Program-made: the position numbers and the translations under genes | In this document: in pieces, positions 11,262 to 21,639 of the stretch | How the letters are laid out: each line of letters starts with the position of its first letter | Numbering within the stretch: the stretch's first letter is position 1 | Notes under the pieces: generated by a model | Database searches by the model: none | The model's input: the letters and a program-made list of their open reading frames with translations, nothing else | Told to the model about the DNA's origin: nothing | Origin: Schizophyllum amplum | Taxonomy: Eukaryota > Basidiomycota > Agaricomycetes > Agaricales > Schizophyllaceae | NCBI GenBank assembly: GCA_007026445.1 | Contig: VDMD01000011.1 | Coordinates: forward strand, 186,001-250,000 | Reading direction: 5' to 3' | Length of the DNA stretch: 64,000 nucleotides

Positions 11262-12908
11262 TTAATAGTAAATACCGTCAACTTCGCGCAACCTTGTACA
11301 CGGTCGCCTCTCGAAGAGAACACCTCCACGTATCTCCAGGCCCTCGCCGGGACAAGGTTTCGCACATACGCAACTATCCCCGCCGGACCGCGCGAAGACC
11401 GTGACACATTTTCTGGGCTTCCCAAACCCGGCAGTCCCCCACCGTGAACGTGCGACGATATGCAACAAATTCTCATCCTGCCTCGTGTACGCACGTCCTA
11501 GCACGACCTTGAGGTCCTCCAGCATCGGTACAATTGTGGCGGAGCCGGACTCTTGTATAAGCCCTCGCGTGAGCATGCCGTGGAAGTCTTTGGCGCCGCT
11601 GTGATCGTATAACAGCTCGAGATGCGTCATGTTCGGTGCGCAGCGTAGGACGGACAGCAGCTCCTGATAGGTGTCATCTTCGAAGAATCGAGATGTTCCT
11701 AACGTCATGTTTCGTAGCGGATGCCCTCCCTGACTTAGCATTCGTTGCAGCATCGTCCGCACGCATGTCGCGAGGCCCTGGTACGCTGTGTATGCGACAC
11801 GTTCACTCCTGGTATAACTCGTCGATAGAGCGACGAGGTGAGGAGCCGAGATGAATTTGCACAGCAGATGTCCGTAATCAGCGACCCTCAACTCGCGCAG
11901 AGTGACAAGAGAGATCGGGGGACGGGTATCGTTCTCCTGGATCGCGGGCTCGTAGAAGATGGTGAGGTGAAATTTGGTGAGAGCGACGCAGGTCTGGACG
12001 ACCGACAGATCTTCATAGGTGAAGTTGGGGAGCTCCAGCGTCAGGTCTAGCAGCTGCGACCATGGGACGGAGACGCGCGATGGCGACAGCAAACCGCTCA
12101 GCAGAAGCGTCTGCAAACGAGGTGCATCCAGGGTGACGTGCGGCGTGAAGATGTACGACTTCCCCCTCTTCTCCGACGTAGCTAGCCTCGCGGATTGCAG
12201 CAATGGCGCCACAATTGGCGGCCCTGGGCCTAACGCGCGCATCGAGCATAGCCAGTCGATCCTCCGGAAACGGTTCATATGCACGGTCAGCAGCCGTTCC
12301 ATTTGTGCGGCCAGCCAGTCGTCGGGATCATCTCTAGCGAACTTCGAGGAGTAATGCTCAAAGATCGGTATAACGACATCTATTGGGCGGTTGCCGGCGC
12401 GCTCCAAGTAGTGCGGTGCAGAGGCGATGAAGGCCTGTCGAGCTGCCTGCTTCTGATGGTACCATGGTATGACCAGCGTACTCCAAAGTTCCGACATGCC
12501 GTGTATGGCGACGCGAAGACGATGACAAGTCTGGGCGAGCGGTAGGCGAACAACGCCGCACATCGCAGTGCGCCAATCAGAGGGCAGCGCTTCGCAAGCG
12601 ACGAGCTCTAGCAGCTCATTGGGAAGGCGGCGAATGGGCGACTTGAGGCACTGTTTGGAAGCTCTGGTGTGGAGGAGTTGACGCCGAGCCTGCTGAAGCG
12701 CGTCGAGACGTGTCCCAATCAGGGCTATTTCGGCGTCTACAACCGCAATAGACGCGTCCAGCGCAACCACATCACTGTCTATGACCTGGCGCTCCGAAGG
12801 AGAAGGCACGTAGGTGGATCGAAGGAGGTCGAGGTCTGGGGGATCGGTGTAGCTGCATGAGAACGCGTGGTCGCATTTCGAGCAGAGCGTCGTTCTGACA
12901 ACGGTCAT
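11262..12908 (-). CDS. F-box protein 2 of the cluster
   Basis: Single-exon frame of 548 aa from ATG 12908. It has the same order as its neighbours: CSKCDHAFSC near the start, a coiled coil (VVDAEIALIGTRLDALQQ), the F-box beginning IRRLPNELLELVACEALP, then LRR-like repeats. A longer in-frame extension upstream (to 13007) crosses sequence that looks like leader or intron, so I use the ATG conserved in gene 3. It is the closest relative of F-box protein 3: both share LQSARxATSE, FTPHVTLDAP and a Tyr-Tyr C-terminus. Gene pairs 1-2 and 2-3 are head to tail on the minus strand. Confidence 0.87.
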   Translation of the reverse strand: MTVVRTTLCSKCDHAFSCSYTDPPDLDLLRSTYVPSPSERQVIDSDVVALDASIAVVDAEIALIGTRLDALQQARRQLLHTRASKQCLKSPIRRLPNELLELVACEALPSDWRTAMCGVVRLPLAQTCHRLRVAIHGMSELWSTLVIPWYHQKQAARQAFIASAPHYLERAGNRPIDVVIPIFEHYSSKFARDDPDDWLAAQMERLLTVHMNRFRRIDWLCSMRALGPGPPIVAPLLQSARLATSEKRGKSYIFTPHVTLDAPRLQTLLLSGLLSPSRVSVPWSQLLDLTLELPNFTYEDLSVVQTCVALTKFHLTIFYEPAIQENDTRPPISLVTLRELRVADYGHLLCKFISAPHLVALSTSYTRSERVAYTAYQGLATCVRTMLQRMLSQGGHPLRNMTLGTSRFFEDDTYQELLSVLRCAPNMTHLELLYDHSGAKDFHGMLTRGLIQESGSATIVPMLEDLKVVLGRAYTRQDENLLHIVARSRWGTAGFGKPRKCVTVFARSGGDSCVCAKPCPGEGLEIRGGVLFERRPCTRLREVDGIYY

Positions 12909-13197
12909 GCCTATGGACGCTATAAGTATACATAGACCTATAAGGAAGCCAAGGGCAGGCTCACCTGCAAAGTCTTCGGCCGCAATGGCAATGACGGTCA
13001 AGAGCAAGTTTGAACTTTAAACAAAGCACCGGACCGCGTTCACCGTACACGTGCCGCGATGTTGAACGCAAGCCACACGTGACCGTTAACGACGTTGAAG
13101 CTGAATCAGAACTGTAACATAGTGTAAAGGTGCGTCGAGAGGCAACCCATCCGATTTTTGAGGTGTTCCAATTCTGGAGCTGCACGACTCCAAAATC

Positions 13198-14835
13198 TCA
13201 GTAGTAAAGACATTCTACAACACACAAGCCTGTTAATGTACACCGTCGTTTCTCAGGGCGAGCGCCGTCGCGCATCTCCAAGCCACCGTTGAGACCATCG
13301 CTGATACATCCACAAAATCCGCCGCATCGTGCGAGGACCTCCACACGTTTCCTAGGCTGCTCATCTCCATCTGCCCACCGAGATTGTGCAAGCAACTTCA
13401 CCAGTTTAGCATCTTCCGCCCGATATGCGCGTCCCAGCACGATTTCTATATCGTCCAGCATCGGCACAAGGGTAGCAGAGCTTGATTCGAGTATGAGCCC
13501 GCGTATGACAATGCCACAATGGTTCGCGTTGTGATTGTACAGCAGCTCAAGGTGCTTCAGGTTGGGTGCGCAGCTCAGGACCGACAGCAACCCATGATAT
13601 ACACCATCGCTGTATGTTGGAGATGTTCCCAACGTCATATTTTGTAGCGGATGCCCTTCTGGACATACAGTTCGTTGCAACAGCGATCGCACGCAAGTCG
13701 CGAGGTAGATCGCGTCCGACGCGGTCATACGTCTGCTGCAACTTGTTGATAGAGTGACGAGGTTAGGAGCTGATATAAACTTGCACAGGGAGTTTCCGTA
13801 GTCCATGGCCGTTAACTCGCGCAGAGCGTTGAGAGATATCGTGGGCGCGGCGTTCGTCTCTTTTATCGTGGGTTCGTAGAACACAAGGAGGTGAAGTGAG
13901 GTGAGAGCGACACAGGACGCCATGACCAGTAGATCTTCTTGCCCGAAGTCGGGGAGCTCCAACGTCAGGTTGCTCAACCCCGACCAGTTAACGGACACGC
14001 GCGATGGCGGAAGCAATCCGCTCAACAGGAGACTCTGCAAGCAGGGCGCGTCAAGGGTGACATGTGGTGTGAACATGTACGAGACACCGTGCCTCTCCGA
14101 CGTAGCCCACCGCGCGGATTGAAGCAATGGTGCCACAACCGCCGCTCCCGATCGCAATGCAGGGATCGAATAGCGCCAGTCGATGCTCCGGAATCGATGC
14201 ATCTGTGCGGACAGTCGCTCCATTTGTGCAGCTAGCCATTCATCGGGATCGTGAACACCAGACTGGGCCCTCGAGGAGTAATTCTGGAAGTTCGGTACCA
14301 CGACGTCTATCGGGCGGCTGCCGGCGCGCTTCAAGTAGTGCGGTGCAGAAGCGATGAAAGTCTGTCGATCTCGCTCACTTTCATAGTATCCCGGAACGAC
14401 AAGAGTGGACCATAGGTCTGACATGGCATGGACGGCTGCGCGAAGGCGATGACAAGTCTGAGCGAGGGGAAGACGGACAGTGCCGCACGGGGCGGTGCTC
14501 CACTCGGGCGGTAGCGCTGCACGGACAATGAGTTCCAGCAGTTCGTTAGGAAGGCGGCGGATGCGCGACTTGAGGCTCTGTTTCGCGGCTCGGGTGTGCA
14601 CGAGTTGGCGCTGAACGTGCTGAAGCGCGTCGAGACGTGCGCGGATTTGGGCCATCTCGGTGTCGACGACTACGATAGACGCGTCCAGCGCGACAAGCTC
14701 ATTGTATATGGCCTGGCACTCCGAAGGAGACGGCACATATGCAGATCGAAAGAGGTCAAGGTCCGGCGGATTGGTGTAGCTGCACGAGAACGCATGGTCG
14801 CATCTCGAGCAGAGCGGTGTTTCGACAACGGGCAT
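13198..14835 (-). CDS. F-box protein 3 of the cluster
   Basis: Single-exon frame of 545 aa. CSRCDHAFSC lies at residues ~9-18, a coiled coil follows, then the F-box with IRRLPNELLELIVRAALP and LPLAQTCHRLRAAVH, then LRR-like C-terminal repeats with VTLDAPCLQSLLLSGLL. It is intact, with no internal stop. The promoter region is short: the inverted repeat at 15019-15723 begins about 180 bp upstream of this start and may affect expression. The predicted role is SCF substrate adaptor; the substrate is unknown. Confidence 0.87.
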   Translation of the reverse strand: MPVVETPLCSRCDHAFSCSYTNPPDLDLFRSAYVPSPSECQAIYNELVALDASIVVVDTEMAQIRARLDALQHVQRQLVHTRAAKQSLKSRIRRLPNELLELIVRAALPPEWSTAPCGTVRLPLAQTCHRLRAAVHAMSDLWSTLVVPGYYESERDRQTFIASAPHYLKRAGSRPIDVVVPNFQNYSSRAQSGVHDPDEWLAAQMERLSAQMHRFRSIDWRYSIPALRSGAAVVAPLLQSARWATSERHGVSYMFTPHVTLDAPCLQSLLLSGLLPPSRVSVNWSGLSNLTLELPDFGQEDLLVMASCVALTSLHLLVFYEPTIKETNAAPTISLNALRELTAMDYGNSLCKFISAPNLVTLSTSCSRRMTASDAIYLATCVRSLLQRTVCPEGHPLQNMTLGTSPTYSDGVYHGLLSVLSCAPNLKHLELLYNHNANHCGIVIRGLILESSSATLVPMLDDIEIVLGRAYRAEDAKLVKLLAQSRWADGDEQPRKRVEVLARCGGFCGCISDGLNGGLEMRDGARPEKRRCTLTGLCVVECLYY

Positions 14836-15018
14836 GCCTTTAGGCCAAGTCAGTATGAAGATTGAGCATACAGAAACTAACAGTCCAGGTGTACCTTATG
14901 TAGCAGTGAATCTCGAAACTATTCTCAACTTTGGTCTCGAGGATGATGGTGGTTCGGAGGAAAAGTCGCTTGCCTCGGGCCGATCTGACTTGTCCCCGAC
15001 GTCCATCCTCATCTCTCT

Positions 15019-15723
15019 CACCATGGGCGACCCCGACTTCGGCGGCGGTCAAAGGGGTGGGCGAATATGTAGAGATTGATTATCTATCTCAATGGAGTCT
15101 TTTATTGTACAACGCTCGGTGAAGATAATATATACCAGCGGACAAAAGTATAATTTCTCGCGTGCTATATATTATGAACGACCGCCAGGAAACAAAACGG
15201 CCTGTGAAAGGCCGGACAAAGGACGGACACCGCCCGAACACAGGCCGAACATGGGCCGGACATGGGCCCGACACAGGTGTTACACCCGTAACGCAACCGG
15301 CTCAACGTTCTCTGGCAAATTCCGCACCTTCCAACGCTTTCCTGGGGCCCATCTTTGAGTATGACATGCTGATAGACTCCTTCATAGTGCTGGTGGTAGC
15401 TGTATGGCTGTTTGTGGCCTGTAAGGTGCGCAATTTACCAGGGAGCGTTGAGCCGGTTGCGTTACGGGTGTAACACCTGTGTCGGGCCCATGTCCGGCCC
15501 ATGTTCGGGCGGTGTCCGTCCTTTGTCCGGCCTTTCACAGGCCGTTTTGTTTCCTGGCGGTCGTTCATAATATATAGCACGCGAGAAATTATACTTTTGT
15601 CCGCTGGTATATATTATCTTCACCGAGCGTTGTACAATAAAAAACTCCATTGAGATAGATAATCAATCTCTACATATTCGCCCACCCCTTTGACCGCCGC
15701 CGAAGTCGGGGTCGCCCGTGGTG
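15019..15723. mobile_element. Inverted-repeat (foldback) element with LTR-like arms
   Basis: The left arm is 15019-15330 and the right arm 15423-15723. They are reverse complements over almost their whole length and are separated by a ~92 bp spacer. The left arm is longer by one 11 bp unit of an internal GGACATGGGCC-type tandem repeat. Inside each arm is a TG...CA-bounded block (15068-15284 and 15469-15674) with a TATATATTA box and an AATAAA signal, resembling a ~210 bp LTR, with the two blocks pointing outward. No target duplication is evident. No transposase is encoded, and the short frames here are products of the palindrome. It is either a foldback/MITE-type element or an inverted duplication of a solo LTR with its flanks. 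Confidence 0.8.
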
Positions 15724-16512
15724 TCTTCACTTTCGGGCGCGCACATATATTTCTTTTTTCATTCTCTGGCAGAGGCGAGGGGACGGCCCGATACAGAGAC
15801 CACGACGTCTGCCTCATAAGAATGAGTAAAATGTCGAGAATTGGAAATGTTAACGAGGTGCGTGCTATGGGCATTCTGTCTCTTCATCCTACTGAAGCAA
15901 TAACGCAGGGCCTCTGCTATGATCTGTCGCTCTCACGCTATGGTCTTGATGTTTATACAAAACAATACACAATCAAATCTGCTTTGCAAACAAGGGAATC
16001 CTCAGCGTGGCTGCGCGAAGGCGAGCGTCCATCACATCGCACCGCGCTAGACGGTCTTCGCCTTCTACGTTGGGAGGACTCATTGATCGCGTGAAGCATT
16101 GGTAGATGCGCGCTACACAGCTACCGCTCTGGCTGGTGCAGTTGAATCGGTTGTCCTTGTCACGCGCAGACGGCTGCGAGAAACACGAAGAACAACGACC
16201 CGATGGCCCTTCAAGGTGCGTCATCTGCCTCTCTCATTCGATAATTACTAACCTTATATCAGGCTCTAACGGAAAGGGCCAACCAGAGCTTAACGCTTAG
16301 CTGCGCTGCAAGCACGGCACCGGCGCTCGGGCCGCCAATGGCCGAACATCCATTGTTCTCCTTATACGGTGGCAGCGTGACAAAACTAATGACCGCCTGG
16401 TCCTCGCGACACCTCTCCTTTCTTGTAACTGCCACCACCACCCACGCGTATAAGCATCCGACGCTCGAACCCCCATATTCCCTTCCCCACTTGTCACGAT
16501 TGCTGATTCACG
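15724..16512. other. Interval without a recognised gene
   Basis: It lies between the inverted repeat and the KEN-motif gene. Only short frames are present, with no repeat and no RNA gene seen. The last 150 bp are CT-rich and probably the promoter and leader of the next gene. Confidence 0.45.
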
Positions 16513-17861
16513 ATGACTTCGACTTCGACTCCTCGCGGATCCGACTTCGAGGAGGTGAAGGGCACTCGATTACGGTTGAACATGGACAGGGCTACAGGAG
16601 TACTCGGACTGAAACTGTCATCGGTACTGGTCAAGGCTGATGAAGCGGCGAAGGACAAGACATACCCATACATCGATCTTCCCGGACTCGACGTTCCGTG
16701 GATGGTCCAGGTGCGTCGTGTGTTACGGGCACCATTGTTTTCTCATTAACAATGAACTCGTAGATGACGAACTCACGTGCGTCTGAACACGATGGCGCCT
16801 CCGACGCACGGTCGCCGGAGGATATCGTGGATTACACCTCAACCATCACCCCGACGCAGCTCGACCAAGTAGCTGCGGATGCGGGACTGACGAACGAACA
16901 GATGACGTTTGCGTGGCTCTGGGCACAACGTCAGATGGACGAACAAACAGAGATGGCACCGCAGGGACAGGACGTACGGGACGGCGATGCCGTGACCGAC
17001 GAGAATGTCCAGGATGCAACGTCGGGCCCCGCTAGGCAACACGTCAACTCCAGGCCTTTCAGTCTCAGCGATATCATGTCGAAGCAACGGAGTCACCGTG
17101 GGCGCTCACCGGAACGCAAGGCCTGGTCTGCCGCAAAGGATCCACGTGCCCTTGTACTGCGGACACTTTACGACACCGCCGTGAGGTGCATGAGACGTGA
17201 GGAATGCGATGAACAGAGCGAGCCATCTGTGGAAGACGTGGATAAGGAGAATCAGATCCTGCCCGAGGAACTAGACAAGGAGAACGGGCGTTTCCTCGAA
17301 GCCAACGAGCAACAGGAAGTCGTCAAGGACGATGACAAGGCCAAGAACGACGAGATGGCGATCTTTTTCAGCCGGAGCGGCCCCTACGAGACCAGCGCAT
17401 CCGACAAGAGCAAGAGAGGCAAGGTGCGCAAGTTCGCTGACCTCGAGCGTGATGCCGATATCGGGTGGGAATGGCAGCCGGGACCGGGCGGAGAGATCCT
17501 CTTCCCGCGCGCGGCTACGCCCGAGCCCGAGCCTGAGCGACCTGCGAAGCGCCTGCGCTTATCGAGCTCGCATCGCGCACTGCGGACGATCAGCATGCTG
17601 CCCAAGGAATCCCAGGACATCGAGATGCCGGGCATCATGGGTCTCAATGGCTTCGTGGTGGATACGACCAGGGTCTTCGGCGACGACGCTGTAGACATCG
17701 ACTTCAACTTCGACGTCGACAATGATGTTTATGGCGGTGGTGTTTCTGCAGCAGAGGCATGCCGTTCGCCTGATGTTCCACCTGCGTCCGTAGAAGGTTC
17801 GACTCTGACTCGTGCCCGCCGTGGCCGCGCTCCCCTCGCCACGACGTTTCTCGAAGCCTAA
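16513..17861 (+). CDS. Hypothetical acidic protein with two KEN motifs
   Basis: Two exons, 16513-16710 and 16764-17861, joined by a 53 nt phase-0 GT-AG intron, give 431 aa. I do not recognise the family. Much of the protein is charged and predicted disordered. Visible features are two KEN tripeptides in similar context (VDKENQILPEELDKENGR), an Asp-rich stretch near the C-terminus, basic runs such as KSKRGKVRKF and a possible nuclear signal PAKRLRL. KEN boxes are APC/C degrons in many cell-cycle proteins, so a regulated nuclear protein is conceivable, but that is inference only. The GC-rich, stop-free second exon of 1.1 kb makes it very likely to be coding. Confidence 0.65.
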
Positions 17862-18130
17862 TCCCACAGTGCTGACGGTGACAATAGCGGCTAGCAAGAC
17901 CAGCTAGTCCCGCCGCTTTGCTCTGTTGGTAAATTTGCATTAACATGCCGAGTTCTTTCAGCTTCATCCGCTAAAGTGATTGTATAGCATTGAACCGCAG
18001 ATACTCACTTGCTTTTTCGTCATATTTCCTCCTTCATTTACTCTGTATACTTACACTGCTATCTGTACGCCAATGACTTGCACGCTGCACTACAAGTCGT
18101 CGCTGTCCTCGGAATCTCTCACTTGGTTAT
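17862..18130. other. Short intergenic gap
   Basis: This is 3' flank of the KEN-motif gene and putative promoter of the short frame at 18131. Nothing else is seen. Confidence 0.4.
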
Positions 18131-18392
18131 ATGGCTTCGAAGGGATTTGTTGTAGACAGCAGGACGGGCACAATAGCCAGCGCGCCTGAGGAATTTGTGT
18201 ATGACACTGGACGTCGCGTGTTTGAGATTCTGAGAGAAGGAATGCCGACCAACCTAAGGGAGTTTGTGAAGGGCGGCTTCAAGCCTTGCAGCGACTCCTC
18301 ACGTGGGCTCATCGGTAACCAAAAAAATATTTATACAAACAAGCAGCGTCAAGTCATGATGGATCCTTCACTTCAACCCGAGGGAACAGCGT
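18131..18392 (+). CDS. Short hypothetical frame, possibly truncated by the F-box gene
   Basis: ATG 18131 opens 87 codons (MASKGFVVDSRTGTIASAP, then FVKGGFKPCSDSSRGLIG) up to a good donor at 18393 (GTAAGT). A plausible acceptor lies at 18431-18433 with a TACTGAT branch-like site between. After that join the frame reads only the antisense of F-box protein 4. So either the gene ends within a few codons in another frame, or it is a 5' fragment cut by the neighbouring gene. No family is recognised. Confidence 0.35.
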
Positions 18393-18449
18393 GTAAGTTT
18401 AACCCTTCTCTTACTGATACTCCACTGGGACAGTGCTACTTGTGGGCCA

Positions 18450-20117
18450 TCAGCTGAGGATTACAAGTCCGTCCTCAGTCCCCTCTACGCTAGGCAAGTC
18501 TGTACACATCCTCCGGTCAACAAGGATGCCGTGCGCCTCCAGATCACTCTGCCAAGAGCCGCGCGTAGCGCATGAGCAGGCATCCCTACAAACTGCCTCC
18601 AGCGTCAGACGAATTTTGGGGTCACCTCCGTCATCCGCCCACCGCGACAGCGCGATCTCCTTCAGCAGTTCCGCGTGTTCTGCGCTGTACACATCGGCAA
18701 GGTCGATTTTCAGATGTTCCAACCTCGGCACGACTGACTCGGAGGAACCTGAGCGTAGTATGAGACTACGAAGAATATTCGGATTAGGCTCTTCGTCATC
18801 TTCATCTTCTTCATCGAGATAGTACGCGGCAGCATACTCGAGCTCGAGGTGCCTCAAGGCGGGTGCGTGAAGCAAGACGGACAAGAAGTCGTGGTATTCG
18901 CCCTCATCCGCGAAGAAGGTCGAGCCGTCCATTCTCATGGCCCGGAGTGGATGCCCCGATTGGCCGGTCCCAGCCGCTCGCTGCAGCATCGACGCAACAC
19001 ATTGCGCCAACCAGGCCGGAGACTGGTCATACTCTGGAGTGTGTACACCGTAACTCATGGAGAGTGTATCCAGGTTCGGGGCGGCGATAGCTTTGCAGAT
19101 AATGTGTCCAAAGTCGACGAGCTTGAGCTCTTGGAGTTTGTCGAGGGAAATTATGTGTGCTGGCCCCGGCTCCCAGAATGCAGGCTCATCGACGATGTCT
19201 AACACCAGGGTCGTTAGGGATTTGCAGAGTCCCATGGCACGTAAATCGGCATAGTTGAATTCTCGGAGTTCTAGATTCAGGACTCGCAACTGTGACCAGG
19301 GCACCACGATATGAGACGGTGATAGAAAGCGATGAAGCGCGAGGACTCGAAGACGAGGTGCATCCAGCGCGATGATCGGACGCGACGGCGAAATGTCATC
19401 CTCTTTTGCGGCCAATGAGGCGCTTTCCAGCAGCGGTGCGATCACAGGCTGGGACAATGCCATTCCAGAGAGAAGGCACTGAATGCTGCCGATGCGATGC
19501 ATATTCACGATGAGCCACTCGATGGCAGCAGAGCACACCGTCCTCGCGAACTTGCCAGTGATGTCGTAACCTGTCCAGACATGCACAGGAAGGTTGCCTG
19601 TACGTTCCAGATAGTGCGGTACAGCAGCGAGGAAGCTCTGCTGGGCCTTCGCGCTGTTTTTGTATGTCGACGTCGGAAGGGCCACCGTTGACCAGATGGT
19701 GCTGATCGCGTGAGCGGTAGCGCGAAGACGGCGGCAGGTCTGTGCTATCGGGAGGACCATACCCCCGCAGGGAATGCTGTACCAAGGAGACGGCAACGCA
19801 GCGCAGATGATGCGGTCCAGCAGCTCAAAGGGAAGGCGTAGGATGGGTGCCCTGAGGTTTTGCATGGTGTCTCTGTTCTGGCAGAGCTGAAGTCGATCGC
19901 GGTGGAGAGTTGCGATGCGCTTGTGCAGGCAAGCTATTTCGGCGTCAACAGACGCTATGCGGGAGACCACGACAGCGATATCATCGGCCGCAGGATCGAC
20001 CGCTGAGTCAGATGCTGGAGGAGCGTGTGTCGATTGAACGGTGTCGAGGCCTGTTGGGTCGCAGTACGCGCATACGAGCGCGTGGGCGCAGTTCGAGCAG
20101 GCAGGCGGGGCAGCCAT
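18450..20117 (-). CDS. F-box protein 4
   Basis: Single-exon frame of 555 aa on the minus strand. Near the N-terminus the Cys motif is CSNCAHALVC. A coiled coil (DAEIACLHKRIATLHRDR) and the F-box LRAPILRLPFELLDRIICAALP follow, then LPIAQTCRRLRATAHAISTIW and LRR-like repeats. An acidic run DEEDEDDEEP, absent from the others, interrupts the repeats near residue 440. The C-terminal WQSDLEAHGILVDRR matches F-box protein 1. It is separated from the other three by the inverted repeat and the KEN-motif gene, so the family has expanded locally by more than simple tandem copying. Substrate unknown. Confidence 0.87.
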   Translation of the reverse strand: MAAPPACSNCAHALVCAYCDPTGLDTVQSTHAPPASDSAVDPAADDIAVVVSRIASVDAEIACLHKRIATLHRDRLQLCQNRDTMQNLRAPILRLPFELLDRIICAALPSPWYSIPCGGMVLPIAQTCRRLRATAHAISTIWSTVALPTSTYKNSAKAQQSFLAAVPHYLERTGNLPVHVWTGYDITGKFARTVCSAAIEWLIVNMHRIGSIQCLLSGMALSQPVIAPLLESASLAAKEDDISPSRPIIALDAPRLRVLALHRFLSPSHIVVPWSQLRVLNLELREFNYADLRAMGLCKSLTTLVLDIVDEPAFWEPGPAHIISLDKLQELKLVDFGHIICKAIAAPNLDTLSMSYGVHTPEYDQSPAWLAQCVASMLQRAAGTGQSGHPLRAMRMDGSTFFADEGEYHDFLSVLLHAPALRHLELEYAAAYYLDEEDEDDEEPNPNILRSLILRSGSSESVVPRLEHLKIDLADVYSAEHAELLKEIALSRWADDGGDPKIRLTLEAVCRDACSCATRGSWQSDLEAHGILVDRRMCTDLPSVEGTEDGLVILS

Positions 20118-20895
20118 GCGCGACGCGAATTCGTTTTCTGAACCGAGTGAGACCTCGGGCCCAAAAACACAAAGGATCTCTCAGTCTCACCTGGGTAAGC
20201 GCGTAGACAACGGGTCAATGAGCACGTCTGCAGGGAACCGAGGGATTTCAACAAGCGGTATGACACCGTGGATGTCGTGGTCAACAGAAGGGAGCCGAAC
20301 AGCCGAGTCATTGTTCTCAGGAGTGCACGTGAGTGGGACCAACAGGACAAGCCAGAACAAACAAGCGTCACCGAGTCGTGCTGAATAGCGGATAGGGGAT
20401 CGCATTCGAATCCATTGGCCGTTCAGACTTATGAAAGTAAAGCAAGGGCACGTCCGACGTGACCGTCGTGATCATGCGATGCATCAGAGATTCAAAATGG
20501 CATATCTTCGAACGCAGTGACCTTCCCCAGCCATTTACCTTCTTCTTTGGGCCGGATGCCATGGATCGAAGTAAACACCTTGACAAACTACACACAAGCA
20601 TCATCTAATATGCCGTTGCTTATCGATTATCACTCAGTCACTATAATACTTCCCTCAAGGGGACGGTGTCCGCTGTCATCCCCGAATGCGATCTTCGATG
20701 TGCAAGCGGAATTGTACGAGAGGCACCGACGACACGTAGGAAGAGCTTACCATAAAACCACCGTTGTCGACAAACCATACCCCCGCTCCTCGATACTTCA
20801 TACGACTTTGCCTAAGAAATAGTCAGCGACAGCGAAGACATGTGAAGCCGCAGGTAACGCACCCATTCCACGATCAGGTGCGTGATTTTCCCCAG
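20118..20895. other. Interval without a recognised gene
   Basis: Upstream region of F-box protein 4 and left flank of the ~747 bp repeats. No frame with conserved features was found. Confidence 0.45.
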
Positions 20896-21639
20896 CCCGC
20901 GCTCGCACGCAAGCCAGGACGCCAGTTGGCCCTCTCAAACGAGAGGTTCACCCTTGGGCCACGGTGAGGCCTGGCGCCGGCACACCGCCAAAACGCGGTG
21001 CACCTATCCCAAGGGAGTCTTGAGGCACACGTTTTTGAGGCAGACGCTGATCTTGAAAGTTGATGCACGCAAGCGCTGTCGATGCTCGTCAGCCTCAAAG
21101 CGCACGACGTTGCACTCACTGGTGCCCCGCCACCGTCCCCATTCTGGACCATCCACGCTTACGGACTTAGAACTTAGAAAAGCCAAAAGCTGCGTCGGGG
21201 ATGGAGATCAGCGCGAGGAAGAGTCCAGGACGAGATATCCACGTACCGGCTGTGCCCTTCCAAATGCGAGTTTTACCTCACAATAAGGCTCCCGCAAAGT
21301 GCGATCTACACCTGAGTGAGGCAGCCGCTCGCGCCTAATGCGCTCGCGATTGACGCCTCGGCACCCCAACTACGCGGGGCGCCCTATGACGAACCCTAGC
21401 CAAGGTCGCGGCCTCGGCTTACTTGAGGACACATCGACAGGGCTGTATACTGTAAGTGACAACGAAGACGACAAAGATAAAGAACTAGCTCACCAAGGGC
21501 CGTTGTTGACAAGCTGTACACCCACTTGAGATCTTGCTGCACACATATGTGTCGGGACTGAACGGCGGTCAACGACTGATGAGGATAGCGAATAACATAC
21601 ACGTACCTTGAAGATCAATGAGTGCGCGGATTAACCTAG
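20896..21639. repeat. ~747-bp direct repeat, copy 1 (744 bp)
   Basis: It begins at cccgcgctcg and is repeated with high similarity at 21640 and 22390. Differences are scattered substitutions and a few small indels. It contains structured module 1 at its left end. Read on the minus strand it also carries GTACGT and GTGAGC donors followed by TGTGCAG and GTATACAG acceptors at 50-70 nt spacing. Confidence 0.93.
20914..21017 (-). ncRNA. Structured RNA module 1 (candidate novel, minus strand)
   Basis: Read on the minus strand it forms: P1 CCCUUGGG/CCCAAGGG; hairpin B GGUGCACCGC/GCGGUGUGCC (20995-21004 with 20979-20988), whose ten pairs include two G.U wobbles; P2 GGCGCCAG/CUGGCGUC with one wobble; and hairpin A CCUCUC/GAGAGG with a GUUU loop. 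P1 and P2 interleave, so a pseudoknot is possible. No long open frame covers it. I do not recognise the family. Strand choice rests on the G.U pairs, which would be A.C mismatches on the plus strand. Confidence 0.6.

Noticed and set aside
15089..15650. Matching short proteins on opposite strands (MLYIMNDRQETKRPVKGR)
   Set aside because: They are the same palindromic arm read from each side. No start context or known domain.
21570..21600. CTGATGAG core resembling a hammerhead ribozyme in repeat copy 1
   Set aside because: No stem II and no GAAA partner at the right spacing. Copy 2 of the repeat lacks the motif.
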